From contig NC_065922.1 in assembly GCF_024586455.1 (NCBI RefSeq), positions 78,599,106-78,663,105 on the forward strand: a stretch of 64,000 nucleotides of DNA. The letters are read 5' to 3'. The position numbers and the translations under genes were made by a program. Positions within the stretch are counted from its first letter, which is position 1. Every line of letters starts with the position of its first letter. A model generated the notes under the pieces. That model made no database searches and was not told the DNA's origin. It saw only the letters and a program-made list of their open reading frames with translations. The stretch comes from Bactrocera neohumeralis. Lineage: Eukaryota > Arthropoda > Insecta > Diptera > Tephritidae. Shown here piece by piece: positions 1 through 10,883 of this stretch.

Positions 1-1158
1 GAGATTGCCCCACGGGAACGTGGCATGTGGGTAGCCTGGTGTAGCGTAGGCAGCTACAAGTTGATCTCGGCGAACTTCGTCGTCATGTACAATTTGCTGA
101 AATTCGGACTCAACCGAATCACGTTCACGTGTCATTGCTTCTTTTTTCATAAGTGGTGCTTTCAGTAATGCAGAGAAATAGTCCATACTGCTGTCCAAAT
201 GCTCTTCAGATACCTCAAAATAGAAACATGTTTCTTCGAACTCCGTATGCGCGTTGTCAAATCCGCCACATTTTTTAATGTGTGCATCAAACGCATTCTC
301 CGCTGGATACTTTTCTGATCCCATAAAGATCATATGTTCCAGAAAATGGGCTAACCCTTGGTATTCGGTGGGTTCCGTGAAGGAGCCAACGTCGACCAAC
401 AATGCACAAGCAGCCAATTTCTCGTCACCTGTAGAGTCGATATAGTCGATATAGTTTACATTTCAAAAGATGCATTTATAGATAGTCGTATACGGATGTG
501 TAAGACTAACCTTCCTCTGACTCTAAGTCTGAATCACTTTCACCGTTGTCTGTTGTGGATGTGCTCATAGATTCTTCATCTTCACTACTGGTACTACTAC
601 TCTCTTCAGCACAAGAGTCTCCCGTGGAGTCATATGATGATGAGGACGATGAAGAAGTTAGTCCACAATGCGGCACCGGTGTAGGGTCCGACACAAGCAA
701 TGCTCGAATACCATTACTCAATAATAAGGTTCTGAAAAAAATTTGTCAAACTCAAAAATGAACTGAAAGTATTATAGTTTTTACTTATAATGTTTTTTGT
801 CGCTTTCCGATTTATCAGGAATTTCCAAATATTTCACAGAAGATTCTGTATTCACCATGTCTGTGGTTGAGAAACTATTTCTAAAATATCCTCGACGAGA
901 AAAACGAGTTGATGTTCCTCGTTGTGGTAGGTATTCCGATTTAATATTTAGTGATATCGCTTGTGCTACAGGCGTGTAGCAATTGGTAAGGTCAAAAGAA
1001 TATTCCAAAGATGTTTTTGTCACCAACAATTTCGAAAATCTTCGAATAATCATAAACCCTTTCACTAACTTCTTGAATTTTGGATGATCCCTATTATTAT
1101 TTTTTGTTTGCAGTAGCGTTTTGTAGTCAAGGTTTTGAATTTTTTGAATATGTTGCAA
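1..1158 (-). CDS. Nrd1: Nardilysin-like M16 metallopeptidase (5' part; runs off the window)
   Basis: This is the amino-terminal part of an insulinase-family (M16) zinc peptidase of the nardilysin type, which cleaves peptides at dibasic sites and in flies is reported to be mitochondrial. Three exons on the minus strand can be joined: 1158-785, 731-511 and 428 to beyond position 1. The junctions are phase-consistent (donor after 785, acceptor before 731; donor after 511, acceptor before 428). The joined protein reads a leader, then SSVKYLEIPDKSESDKKHYK, then LSNGIRALLVSDPTPVP, then a Ser/Glu/Asp-rich acidic stretch (about 515-660) that distinguishes nardilysin from insulin-degrading enzyme. The third exon carries the inverted zinc motif HFLEH (333-347), followed by MGSEKYPAENAFDAHIKK. 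The start is uncertain: the ATG at 1158 is the first, but an in-frame ATG at about 1053 begins a basic amphipathic segment (MIIRRFSKLLVTK) resembling a mitochondrial presequence. Head-to-head with the MTMR gene. The family call is firm; the symbol is by similarity. Confidence 0.9.
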
Positions 1159-2251
1159 TTTTTTTTATTTATAATTTATTAAATGTAATAAAAACGTTCT
1201 GGATTTTTATTCTTAACCAAATTTACCGCAACCTCCATCGAAAAATGAAAGCAAAGTGGCCGAAAATTAAATCCTACTGATGAGTTTTTGTTCTTCTCTG
1301 TTTGCTTTGACGTTTAGTCCACGTTCGCATTTCCCACTAGATTTTTACTCTCTCTTATTGATGAGAGAGCGGGTGGAGAGAACGTTCTCTTACGATTGTA
1401 CATGACCGTAAAAAAGGCTCAATAAGAGTGAAGCAAATATATTTTCATTGACATCAATAAGATTTTCAAAACCTAAATATAATTCATTACAAATATATCA
1501 ACTCTCTGCTCATTATATTGTTTTAATACCAAACAATGTATGTAAATAATTTAAATAAATATGAATTTAATTATGGATAAAAGTGCTAATATCCGAACTG
1601 TATTCATTTAGTAAAAATGCTACCCTGATTGCTAAACAGGGAATGTCAATGAAAGCAAGTGATCAAAGTGATTTGGGAAATAAGCTAAAAGTGATTGAAA
1701 GTGAATTTTTTAACTTCATTCTACTGAAAAATATGGAATTCGTCCAGAAAAATAAATATTAGCATTTGAAATGCTTTAGAATTGAAAAATGCCATCATAA
1801 GTGAACCTTTGAAAATCAGTGAAAAGAAAAATTAATATAGATTTATTAAATCTTTGGTATGACGTTTGTGATGACACTACATGAATAAAGAAAACAAAAT
1901 TTGCCAAATTCGTCGGGAAGTACTATCATTACTTATCTCATGCAAAGCAAGGAAAAACGATCAAAACATCAAAGAAAATAGATTTAAGCTAAAGTACAGT
2001 GCTGACGCAGAGGGCGGACGCAGTGCTTGTTCTGGCGTTTGCAACACGCCCGCCCACAAATCACCTAGCTTTTTGACGCGATAGAACGGATAAAACCAAC
2101 ATTACATTTCAACCACAAACATTTAAGTAGCAACATTGCGTTAACTGAATATTAAAATTCAACCAGAGACGGTGACAATATCTATAGCATTGAATATAGT
2201 ACATAGGAAGAAGGTCGACAACAAGCAGACGGTAGGCAATTATCACCAAAC
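1159..2251. promoter_or_regulatory. Divergent intergenic region between nardilysin and MTMR genes
   Basis: About 1.1 kb separates the two start codons and contains no supportable ORF. A short GC-rich, CpG-containing patch lies at about 2000-2060, just upstream of the MTMR first exon, and a GA/CT-rich segment (repeated GAGAG/CTCTC) at about 1348-1392 could bind GAGA factor. The rest is AT-rich. The promoter assignment is inferred from the gene arrangement; no TATA box is placed convincingly. Confidence 0.4.
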
Positions 2252-4728
2252 ATGGCTAGTATATCGGACCGGAAGCGAAATACTTTTTTGAGTTATGTTG
2301 CACCCTCACCTGGAGATGTAAGTATAATACAATACTTTTGAAGTCGATTATATTCAATAGAACTTAGTGTACCGTTATGAGGAAAAATGACATCACCTCG
2401 TAATGTGCATTTCTTTTATGAGTTGCTTTACTCAACAATTAAATTTCGATTTGATAGATTCCTCGCCAAGAAGGTAGTGATGATTGGCTTCCAACAGAGC
2501 TACGGGACCTTCATTTGGCTAAACCACGATTATTACCTAACGAACTGGTTGTAGCATCGGCACCCGCTTATCTGTTTTCTGCTATTTTGCCTGCACCCAC
2601 TGAAGGTTCTGAACTCGATATGTCCCGCCAGGCAATATTCGGGTTGTTAAGTGTCACCAATTTCAAAGTGGCATTTGTGCCACTACAACGACATAAACAA
2701 GAAACACCTCCCCAAGAATCGTATCAGGAGCATCTATACTTGCAACGTAACGATGTTACCCTAAATAACATAGACTATGTGTACCAGCTGGCAGAGGGCG
2801 GTAGAGTCAGCGTAAGCGCATTAAGTGGAGGAAATAGACGCAAAAAACTTGACGCACAACAGAAAGTGATGAGTAGTCGTATTACGGCCCTTCACATTAT
2901 TTGCAAAAATTTTCGTTTACTTAAATTCGCTTTCCAAAATTCAAGATCTGGCCCTGACTATGGAAAACTGATTGCTTCAGCTTTAGCGCGATTTGCATAT
3001 CCATCGCGTCATGATCTAAGTTTTGCGTACTGTTATCGCGAGCCATATTATTCCATGTTAGGAAAATCTAGTGTGACTATGTACAGCACAAAAAATGACT
3101 GGGCACGAGAGTTAATACGATGTGGTTCAAATGAATGGCAAGTTGTAAGTGCCGATAGTGTGCCTCAATTACAAAACGTATTGCAAGCCCCAAAGTACAC
3201 CCTACCGCCTCACTTTGTCATTCCTAAATGCTGCACAGTTGAACGTTTCTTGGATTTATCACGAGCCTTCTACGATTCGCGAGCGGCATTTTGGGTATAT
3301 GGTTATGGCAATGCATCGCTTGTTCGTTTGGCGGAATTGAAACCAGCAATGCAGCAAGACACGAAAGTGGAAAATGTCACCCTCGAACTCGTGAGAAAGT
3401 GTGATCCACGTCATGCGCTAAAACTTCTACAATTGACGGATCGCCTTCCTAGTATACAAGATGTGCAAAGAGCATACCTAAAGTTTCGTCGCCTTTGTAC
3501 TCCGGAAAGTCCCCAAGAATTTCTGGTTCAAGATTCCAAATTTCTTTCAAATGTGGAAAAGTCGAATTGGCTCTTCTACGTGTCACTGTGTTTACGATAT
3601 TCGTGTGAAGCTGCAGAATCGTTGCGAACCGGTACAACATGTGTATTGCAGGAAACCAATGGTCGGGATTTGTGTTGTATTATTTCGAGCCTGACGCAAA
3701 TAATACTAGATCCTCTATTTCGGACAATTGATGGATTTCAGTCTTTGGTACAAAAGGAATGGGTGTCTTTGGAGCATCCTTTTCAAACTAGATTAGGCCA
3801 TGTTCGTGGTGATGCAGCAGAAGAAGATGAAAGTCCCGTTTTCTTACTGTTTCTTGACTGCGTATGGCAGTTGTTACAACAATTCCCAGACGAATTTGAA
3901 TACAGTCAAACATATTTGACTACATTATGGGATTCGTGTTTTCTACCTATATTTGATACATTTCAATTTGATACTGAGGCGGATCGAGCACGTGCGGTTA
4001 ATTTTGGTAACTTGGTACTGCGTCCTGTTTGGGATTGGGGTGAACAGTTCGCTGAGAAAGATAAGGTATTCTTTACAAATCCTTTCTATCAACGTCAGCG
4101 ACAGGAACCACAGAATCGTCGTTCGATAGCGATACCTGCAGGTGCTGTTATGCTACCCGGACTCGCACAAATTTCCTCTATTAAACAAGGGCAACAGCAA
4201 CGCTTTACAACCATCAATCCACAATTGTTTGTTACCTCCTCTACAATACCAAAGGACCGCTTTTTGGAACCGCAACATCGCATGGTTGATTTGGCAATAT
4301 GGGAACAATGTTATTATCGTTGGATGCCTATTTTAGAAATCAAGCACGGCGGCTTTCCGCAGATAGATCTTAATCATCGTTTACTGTTGAGTAATATTGC
4401 CAAATTACAGCGATGCTTAGAACTTCAGGACTTTGAAGATTTACCAGATATTTACTATGAACGGACCTGTGAAAAAAGGCCCCTCATAGATAATACTACA
4501 AGAAGAAGTAATAGCATTGAAATGATCGATGGCGTAGAGCGACGTCGCAAGTCTTCCTTACCGGCTACCTTAAATGGATTCAATAGCAGTGGATTGCTTC
4601 CAGAAATTTCGTCATTTTTCCCCTTTAGCATAAACACGGGCGAATCTGAGCAGCTTATCGACATACTAACAAATAGCAATGAATTCCTGTTAGAAGGATC
4701 ATTTATGGAACGTCTATCAATCGCATAG
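2252..4728 (+). CDS. Myotubularin-related pseudophosphatase (MTMR10/11/12 type)
   Basis: Predicted 778-residue protein from two exons, 2252-2317 (22 codons, MASISDRKRNTFLSY...) and 2458-4728, with a GT-AG intron of 140 bp in phase 0. Residues about 45-190 fit the PH-GRAM domain and about 200-560 the myotubularin phosphatase-like domain, with recognisable blocks such as NWLFYVSLCLRYSCEAAES and DPLFRTIDGFQSL. Where active myotubularins have the Cys-x5-Arg loop (CSDGWDR), this protein has LQETNGRD at about residues 417-424. It therefore lacks the catalytic cysteine and arginine and should be inactive, as in the MTMR10-12 group. Such members act by heterodimerising with active PI(3)P/PI(3,5)P2 phosphatases on endosomal membranes (family knowledge). 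The last 130 or so residues are Ser-rich with basic clusters (VERRRKSS). I believe the Drosophila counterpart is CG14411. The upstream AG acceptor and in-frame codons 2458-2514 show that the coding region begins before the first long open stretch. Confidence 0.93.
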
Positions 4729-5793
4729 CATTCAGATATTTGTAAAATGTCTCAAGCAGCTAAATTCGGTTAAGATGCAAATCTGAAATTGAGCTTTTTG
4801 GTTAAAATACCAGTTTTTCTTTTTATTTATTGCAATGAATTGGTCCAATTGGGATTTAGAAAGACAATTACATAAAAGAAATATTTAGAAATAGCATTGG
4901 TATTTTGTAAAAAGAACTTATCTTTTATGCTGGCATTTATTAAAATCATGCAGTACCATCACACTCACATGCTATTATCCAAGCAATTCAAAATTCTTAA
5001 TACATACCTTAAATGAGAACGTTATAGTATTATTTGCTAATTCAATTTTCATTACCAATCTTTTTTTTTTTGTTCAGAAACTATTCCGACTATTCGTATA
5101 AAAGTTTATATTATTAAAAATCTACAAATTTACTGAAGTGACGGCAGTTATGAATGTTAATGCAGAAAAAGTCTTACTCGTTAGACTTGTATGAAATGTT
5201 TGTATTATATAGGCGTATTTAAATAATAGTTGCAGTTTTCTTGTAATTGAAAAAATAATTGAAATTTTACTTTTATCGAGGTGGTTTTTTTATGGTATCG
5301 GTTGAGACCGATAAAAAATAACGATTTCATCCGACCGCAAGACAACCATAATAAAAATGTCGCACCAATGTCGTTACGATATTGCCTACATAGGTATATA
5401 AATAAATATATATGTATATGAAAAACAAATACTAAAATATTTATTATATTTTAATATTTCACACGTAAATTACTAATCGAAGAATTAGTAAATAAATTAA
5501 AAATGTAAAATATATTCAATGTATTGTCGAAAAGGTAAATCGAAAATAAAATTGAAGTTATACGAAGTTTGAATTTTTTAATCGAAAATGTTTGTAACAA
5601 AACCACTGTGCATTGGTTTGGTTTGTACATTATATACATATGTATGTACATGTATATTATACATAATATACAAAGTGTGTCACGGTAAAATAACGGTTTT
5701 ATTATCATAAATTCGAGAAGGTTTTGTGCGCATTTAGCGAACCTAATATTTTATTCGAATTTCGCTGTATAATTTACTTATATTTTTTTGTAA
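4729..5793. other. AT-rich intergenic stretch
   Basis: This is the 3' flank of the MTMR gene followed by AT-rich sequence with short ATATGTA-type runs (about 5395-5420 and 5630-5680). An open frame on the minus strand at 5451-5708 is low-complexity and AT-driven. I see no coding, RNA or mobile feature I can support. Confidence 0.5.
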
Positions 5794-6009
5794 ATGTCAC
5801 CACGTCGGAAGAAAAGTGTTCCATCTGTGGAACAGATGCATCATCGCACTGCTTTCTCGATCGCCATTATAATTGCTAATATGGTATTTAGCGAACATCG
5901 GCAGTACTGTATGGAAATATTAAGAATTCGTAATCCTACTCAAATCTATGTGAAAATCTTGGAGCTACTTGCTTTTGCTGAATATAAGCACCGTCGGAAG
6001 AGTATGTAG
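5794..6009 (+). CDS. Small uncharacterised protein, 71 codons
   Basis: A 71-residue ORF begins MSPRRKKSVPSVEQ and ends KHRRKSM. Both ends are basic, and the middle (AFSIAIIIANMVF, about residues 20-32) is hydrophobic enough for a short helix but weak as a membrane span. I do not recognise the family. In its favour are a coherent start following an A/T-rich leader and a position in a compact gene-dense interval between two conserved genes. Against it are its size and the lack of a visible domain. It converges on Grx5, whose stop codon is 149 bp downstream. It could be a short lineage-specific gene or a chance ORF. The end 'AAGAGTATGTAG' could also serve as a splice donor, but no convincing downstream exon exists before Grx5. 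Confidence 0.4.
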   Translation: MSPRRKKSVPSVEQMHHRTAFSIAIIIANMVFSEHRQYCMEILRIRNPTQIYVKILELLAFAEYKHRRKSM

Positions 6010-6158
6010 AAAATACTTTGAAAGGGTGATCACCTAAATTCAACGCAATTTTATTTTATTTAACATTATTATAATATAATAAATGTTTAATATATCGCGA
6101 AAGTTACATAAATATCCAACAAATTTTCCAAAGTGCTATTAATAATTCAATGATTTTA

Positions 6159-6714
6159 CTATTGGTCGGGTTTAGTACACTTTTCTGGGTTTTTGGCTTC
6201 TGTCAGTAAGAGTGATTCTATGCCAACCTTCTTTAGCTCCTCTATCAAATCGCCGCTTTGGTGCATTTGCAATAGAATATCACAACCGCCAACAAATTCG
6301 CCATTTATGTAAATCTGAGGGATGGTGGGCCAATCGGAAAACTCCTTGATGCCTATAAATTAAATTTTTGATAAAAAATAGTTTGGAAAACACTGTAAAT
6401 TAAAGCATACTTTGTCGCAATTCATCGCTTTGAAGTACATCATGTGCGTCATATTGTACACCATGCATTCGCAGTATTTGCACGACTGCATTGCTGAAAC
6501 CACATTTCGGTGTTTCAGGATTACCTTTCATAAATATTACAACCTTATTTGTATTTACAAGCTGCTTCAAAGTGTCCTTATTGAATGTTGGCTGTTTGGT
6601 GGTGCTGGTCGTACCAGTAGCTGTTGACGCACTTTCATATCGTTTAAACACAGGCACGCGTTGTGCAAGTGCGCCCTGTCGAAAGAGCTGACGTAGGATT
6701 AATCTTCCAGACAT
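6159..6714 (-). CDS. Grx5: Mitochondrial monothiol glutaredoxin 5
   Basis: A 165-residue protein from two minus-strand exons, 6714-6411 and 6352-6159, separated by a 58-bp GT-AG intron in phase 1. It carries the monothiol active site CGFS (residues 71-74), the preceding KGNPETPK block, and in exon 2 the WPTIPQ cis-proline motif and GEFVGGCDILLQMHQSGDL. These are the glutathione and [2Fe-2S] binding elements of GLRX5. The first 40 residues (RLILRQLFRQGALAQR...) are basic and hydroxylated, consistent with a mitochondrial presequence. GLRX5 transfers Fe-S clusters from the ISCU scaffold to later carriers. The junction gives a Ser (LRQS-IKEF) where relatives often have Gly. Two overlapping AATAAA signals (plus-strand TTTATT at 6050-6060) lie about 100 bp after the stop. 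Head-to-head with GPN1, start codons 465 bp apart. Confidence 0.95.
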
Positions 6715-7179
6715 TTTCTATTTTTTTTAATTTTTATTTCAGTTTTAATTTTGTTAAATAACAAACAAATTTCGAACACTTCCGATTTCCTCACCTATTT
6801 GACAGTCAGCTGTTTTGTTTTTGCATATGTTCCTTAATTGAGGTTATATATAACTTTGCCATACTTACTTAATTTTATAAGAAAATATAGAATAGAATAT
6901 GATGACATTACTGATTTTAGAAGTAATTTTACAATTTAACAAAAGTCAAACAAATTATCAACGCGCAGTAGGTACATCAAAAATTGGTTAAGACAATAAA
7001 AATAAAAGATTGGCCAGTTTTTTTTAAGTTAAAAAAATATATGGCAGTTCATTCATAATAATATAAAAAGTTTACCAGAACGGCATCTCTTGAACTCGCA
7101 TTTTACACCGCGTTTTTTGTTTGCAAAGTATATTCCGCAATTAAAATAGTTTTATATATTTTAGCAAATATATTAAATA
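6715..7179. promoter_or_regulatory. Short divergent promoter region of Grx5 and GPN1
   Basis: 465 bp of AT-rich DNA between two oppositely oriented start codons, with no ORF of note. Both genes must take their proximal promoters from it, so it is a candidate bidirectional promoter. No TATA box stands out at a plausible spacing; T-rich runs at about 6720-6735 and 7018-7027 are the only obvious composition features. Confidence 0.5.
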
Positions 7180-8516
7180 ATGGCGAGTTCTAGTTTCAAG
7201 GCTAGTTCATCAGCTAGTGAAAAAGCATCAATTTCAGAAGGGCATGAACCAGTAGCGACACCAGTATGCATGATTGTGCTTGGCATGGCTGGGTCTGGAA
7301 AGACCACATTTGTTCAGAAACTTACTCAGCTTTCATTTAATCATTTCAAGCCGTATGTGATAAATCTGGATCCTGCTTGTCGTGAAACTCCATACCATGC
7401 TAATATAGACATCAGAGATACCGTGAACTACAAAGAAGTAATGAAGCAGTACAAACTTGGTCCGAATGGTGGAATTGTCACCTCATTGAATTTGTTTGCC
7501 ACTAAATTTGAAAAAGTGGTGGAATTAATAAGGCGCGCTGGACAGCAGGGTCACAAGTGGTGCATTATTGATACCCCTGGACAAATCGAAGTATTTACAT
7601 GGTCAGCTTCTGGCACGATAATCACTGAGGCCTTAGCTACCATGTTTCCAACTGTTGTAGTTTATGTGATGGATGTTGTGCGTTCAATAAGCCCGACAAC
7701 ATTCATGTCGAATATGTTGTATGCCTGCTCTATATTGTACAAAGCACGCCTGCCTTTCATAGTAGCACTCAACAAGGTGAATGTGGTACAATGAAAAATC
7801 AGAGCCGATATCTCACGAAATTTTATTGTACATTTTACAGATAGATGTGCAAGACCATGATTTTGCTGTGGAGTGGATGAGCGATTTCGAAGCTTTCCAG
7901 GAAGCACTAGAAAAAGAACAAAACTACATCAGTAATTTGACAAGAACCATGTCCCTTACACTCGATGAGTTCTATCGCAATCTACGAACTTGTGGAGTGT
8001 CGTCGAAAACGGGCATTGGATTTGATAGATTTTATGATTTAGTGGGCGATTGTGCGAAAGAATACGAACGGTAATGAAGATTGTTATTAAAATGTACAAA
8101 TTTGATATTAATTATGTTTTTTTTTTGTTCGCAGCGATTATAAAGCAGAATACATCAAACTACGAGAAGCCAAAATAGCTGAAGAAGCGAAAATCAAAGA
8201 AAATAAATTGGTTGCGATCGCAAAGAGCAAAGGTGAAGGAAGCGAAGTACCTTTGGGTAGTTTTGTAGAGGAAGTAAGTAATGATTAATTATGAAATTAT
8301 GTACATATCATGAATGAGTGTTGTATTTAGGTTGCTCTTGGCCGAGAATTGTCTGATATTTATCTGAAACATCCTGGAAATGAGAGTTCAGAGGACGAAG
8401 AAGGTCGAGAAGAAGAAGCACCTACCTTTAATGAAGACCATGTGGAGGAACAAAACTTCAATCAGTTCGTGAAACAGCACACGGACGCTCAAAAAGAGAA
8501 AAATATACAGAAATGA
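7180..8516 (+). CDS. GPN1: GPN-loop GTPase 1
   Basis: A 383-residue protein from four exons: 7180-7776, 7841-8070, 8135-8273 and 8331-8516, all with GT-AG introns of 57-64 bp. It has the P-loop GMAGSGKT (residues 35-42), the defining Gly-Pro-Asn loop (94-96), the switch motif DTPGQIE (131-137) and, created exactly by splicing exon 1 to exon 2, the guanine-specificity motif NKID (198-201). Exon 2 continues with the family block DHDFAVEWMSDFEAFQEAL. The tail is charged (SSEDEEGREEEA), as in GPN1. GPN1 with GPN3 supports assembly and nuclear import of RNA polymerase II (family knowledge). Reading through the first intron would end at VNVVQ, which would break the G4 motif and is rejected. I believe the Drosophila counterpart is CG3704. 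Confidence 0.95.
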
Positions 8517-8894
8517 TATGAGAAGTGCGTGAAACAATAATAGTAGTTTAGGAAGTTCCTAACGATGATAATTATAATTTATATATATATGTATATACTT
8601 TATTAATGATTTAAATTGAGTAGATTTTTAGGCGCAAAAGCTAACTTATGTTTTGTATTAGGCGTTACAATATTCCGGCTTATAAGATAATTGAAATGTA
8701 CGCACGATATACATACATATGGAGGCTTATATTTGTAGTTGTGTAGTATTACTTCTGAATTTGTGGTAACCTGTAAATTTATATATGAATATACATATAT
8801 CCTCTACAGAATATACATAAGCTACTAGTTTTGTGGTAGCGTAGTAAAAAACAAAGCACTGTGTAATTATTTTAGAAATAGCAGTTATATAAAG
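8517..8894. other. 3' flank of GPN1
   Basis: AT-rich sequence with short ATATGTATA runs. It ends where the long inverted repeat begins. No coding sequence is visible. Confidence 0.5.
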
Positions 8895-9045
8895 CTTAAA
8901 AATTCCTTTAATTTGACACCAAAATCATTAAAATCGGTTCAGATTTAGCCGAGTTATGGCCATTCAAAGTCCTAACTGCTCTGCTCTGCCGACGTGGGCA
9001 GCGCTGCTGGGGATCTGCGATTTTTGTAAATTACAAAATTGCCCA

Positions 9046-9193
9046 TTTCTACCAGGCGACCATAAACGTGCAGCAGGTGGCTGCCAAAAAAAAGTGGCTG
9101 GTACATGTAGATATGTATTGCCCATTTCTACCAGACGCCCGAAAGTATGCAGCAGGTGGCAAAAAAAAGTGGCTGGTACATGTAGATATGTAT
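9046..9193. repeat. Direct tandem duplication of a ~75-bp unit in the left arm
   Basis: The unit runs from GCCCATTTCTACCAG through GCAGCAGGTGG and an A8 tract to GTGGCTGGTACATGTAG. It occurs twice in succession, the A8 tracts being 75 bp apart (9086 and 9161). The mirror copies lie in the right arm at about 9763-9910. Confidence 0.8.
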
Positions 9194-9273
9194 GCGGCCG
9201 GCCAGCAGGTATGTATGTATGTATATGTGGGCCAACGGAAGCGACATGGATTACGGTACCACCCAAGGGGAAG

Positions 9274-9672
9274 TGCATAAACCGGAACCGGAAATGTGCC
9301 AGTTACCAACTTCAACCGGATGTAAATTTCCGGAAGCGGAAGTAATTAACCGGAAGTTGCGATAAACTGATATTTTCTTTTCTGTACAACTTCCTGTTAG
9401 TTACCACTTCCGCCTTTTGAAAATTATATCCGGAAATTCCCCACCGCTCATGAACTTCCTGTATCCGGCCGACAACTTCCGTTTCCGGAAATTTACATCC
9501 GGTTGAAGTTGGTAACTGGCACATTTCCGGTTCCGGTTTATGCACATCCGTTTCCGGGGATTTGTATCCGGTTTGAGTTCATGTCTAGTGAGTTTCCGGT
9601 TCCGGTTTTTACACATCCGTTTCCGGAAATTTACATCCGGTTGAAGTTGCTACCTGGTACATTTCCGGTTCC
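9274..9672. repeat. Central CCGGAA/TTCCGG-rich inner palindrome
   Basis: The centre of the foldback is crowded with CCGGAA and TTCCGG words (more than 20 by eye). A block starting CATAAACCGGAACCGG (about 9276-9345) recurs in reverse complement at about 9474-9545 and again, diverged, at about 9600-9682. The loop of the large palindrome thus holds a second nested palindrome plus a third copy. Confidence 0.75.
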
Positions 9673-10862
9673 GGTTTATACACTTCCCCTTGGGTGGTAC
9701 TGTAATCCATGTCGCTTCCGTTGGCCCACATATACATACATACATACCTGCTGGCCGGCCGCATACATATCTACATGTACCAGCCACTTTTTTTTGCCAC
9801 CTGCTGCATACTTTCGGGCGTCTGGTAGAAATGGGCAATACATATCTACATGTACCAGCCACTTTTTTTTGGCAGCCACCTGCTGCACGTTTATGGTCGC
9901 CTGGTAGAAATGGGCAATTTTGTAATTTACAAAAATCGCAGATCCCCAGCAGCGCTGCCCACGTCGGCAGAGCAGAGCAGTTAGGACTTTGAATGGCCAT
10001 AACTAGGCTAAATCTGAACCGATATTAATGATTTTGGTGTCAAATTAAAGGAAATTTTCAGACCTCAGTTCTATAGGTCATGCTGAAATAGATATGATTA
10101 TCTATTGGGGAATGGTTACATTGTTTATAATTTCAACAAATATTGAAGTTTTTTTTTTTTTTTGGATTATATACAAAGCGAAGAGTGGAACCTTTCAAAC
10201 ACATGATTTATTAGCAACTGCAAAATACAATTATTAGAGAGTTTACAGGAACATTTTGTAAGTTGTCTCATTACCCATGATCCACTATGGGAACACATTT
10301 TTAAGCCAATTAAAATAAATAAAGCCAATTTTTATTTCATTATTGTGTTTATATGTATATATTTTGTTGGAAAGGGTTTTATGTACTTTAAAGTGAATTC
10401 GCTGTCAACTCTTTTAACTAATCATAAATGACATTTTTGCTTTTGTTGTTGTCATGTGGAGGGACTTCGGTGAGATGAAAGTCTCCTCCACACATATTTT
10501 CAGAGTTACATACGATAGATACTTGCGAATTACAAACTGCACTTATATACTTACATTCATAGGTATGTATAAATAAAAACATGTGCGCATACACTATTAT
10601 TGTTGTTTTTGTAAAAGCGGTCAAAGAAAGTCGTACATATGTATGTACATTTGACTGCTGCCAATTTCTTTGCTAATTATTTGGTTTGTGTGATCAGTGG
10701 GTATAGGTTTATATTTTCAGATGTGTGTTTATATGTATGTGTGGGTGTGTGTTGTTGTCAACAATTACGTAACCATTTATTTCATTTGTTGCTTACATTC
10801 GCTTTGCTAGTCTGCTGTATTATCATTAGTATCCAGAATAACAAGCGGAAACATTCAGCATA

Positions 10863-10883
10863 TATGTATGTATGTATGTATAT
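10863..10883. repeat. (TATG)n microsatellite
   Basis: Five uninterrupted TATG-type units, followed by TATAAATAAATATGTATG. Confidence 0.8.

Larger units (their letters stand above)
8895..10061. mobile_element. Foldback-type element: long near-perfect inverted repeat
   Basis: The left arm (8895 to about 9343) and right arm (about 9613 to 10061) are reverse complements with no net insertion or deletion. Paired positions sum to 18956 throughout: the A8 tract at 9086-9093 pairs with T8 at 9863-9870, the second A8 at 9161-9168 with T8 at 9788-9795, and ATGGCC at 8956 with GGCCAT ending at 10000. Only scattered mismatches are visible, so the insertion is young or the arms are gene-converted. The outer ends read CTTAAAAATTCC / GGAAATTTTCAG, and pairing stops abruptly outside 8895 and 10061. 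I could not define a target-site duplication. The open frames inside are mirror images in the two arms and show no transposase. The structure resembles Foldback/MITE elements or a hairpin-RNA locus; the class is not determined. Confidence 0.85.

Noticed and set aside
7777..7794. Reading GPN1 exon 1 through to a stop after VNVVQ
   Set aside because: Splicing at 7776/7841 restores the NKID guanine-binding motif and the DHDFAVEWM block; the read-through is intronic.
8956..10000. Mirror-image open frames of 100-134 codons inside the foldback
   Set aside because: They are the same non-coding sequence read on both arms, with no domain and no start context; they arise from the inverted repeat.
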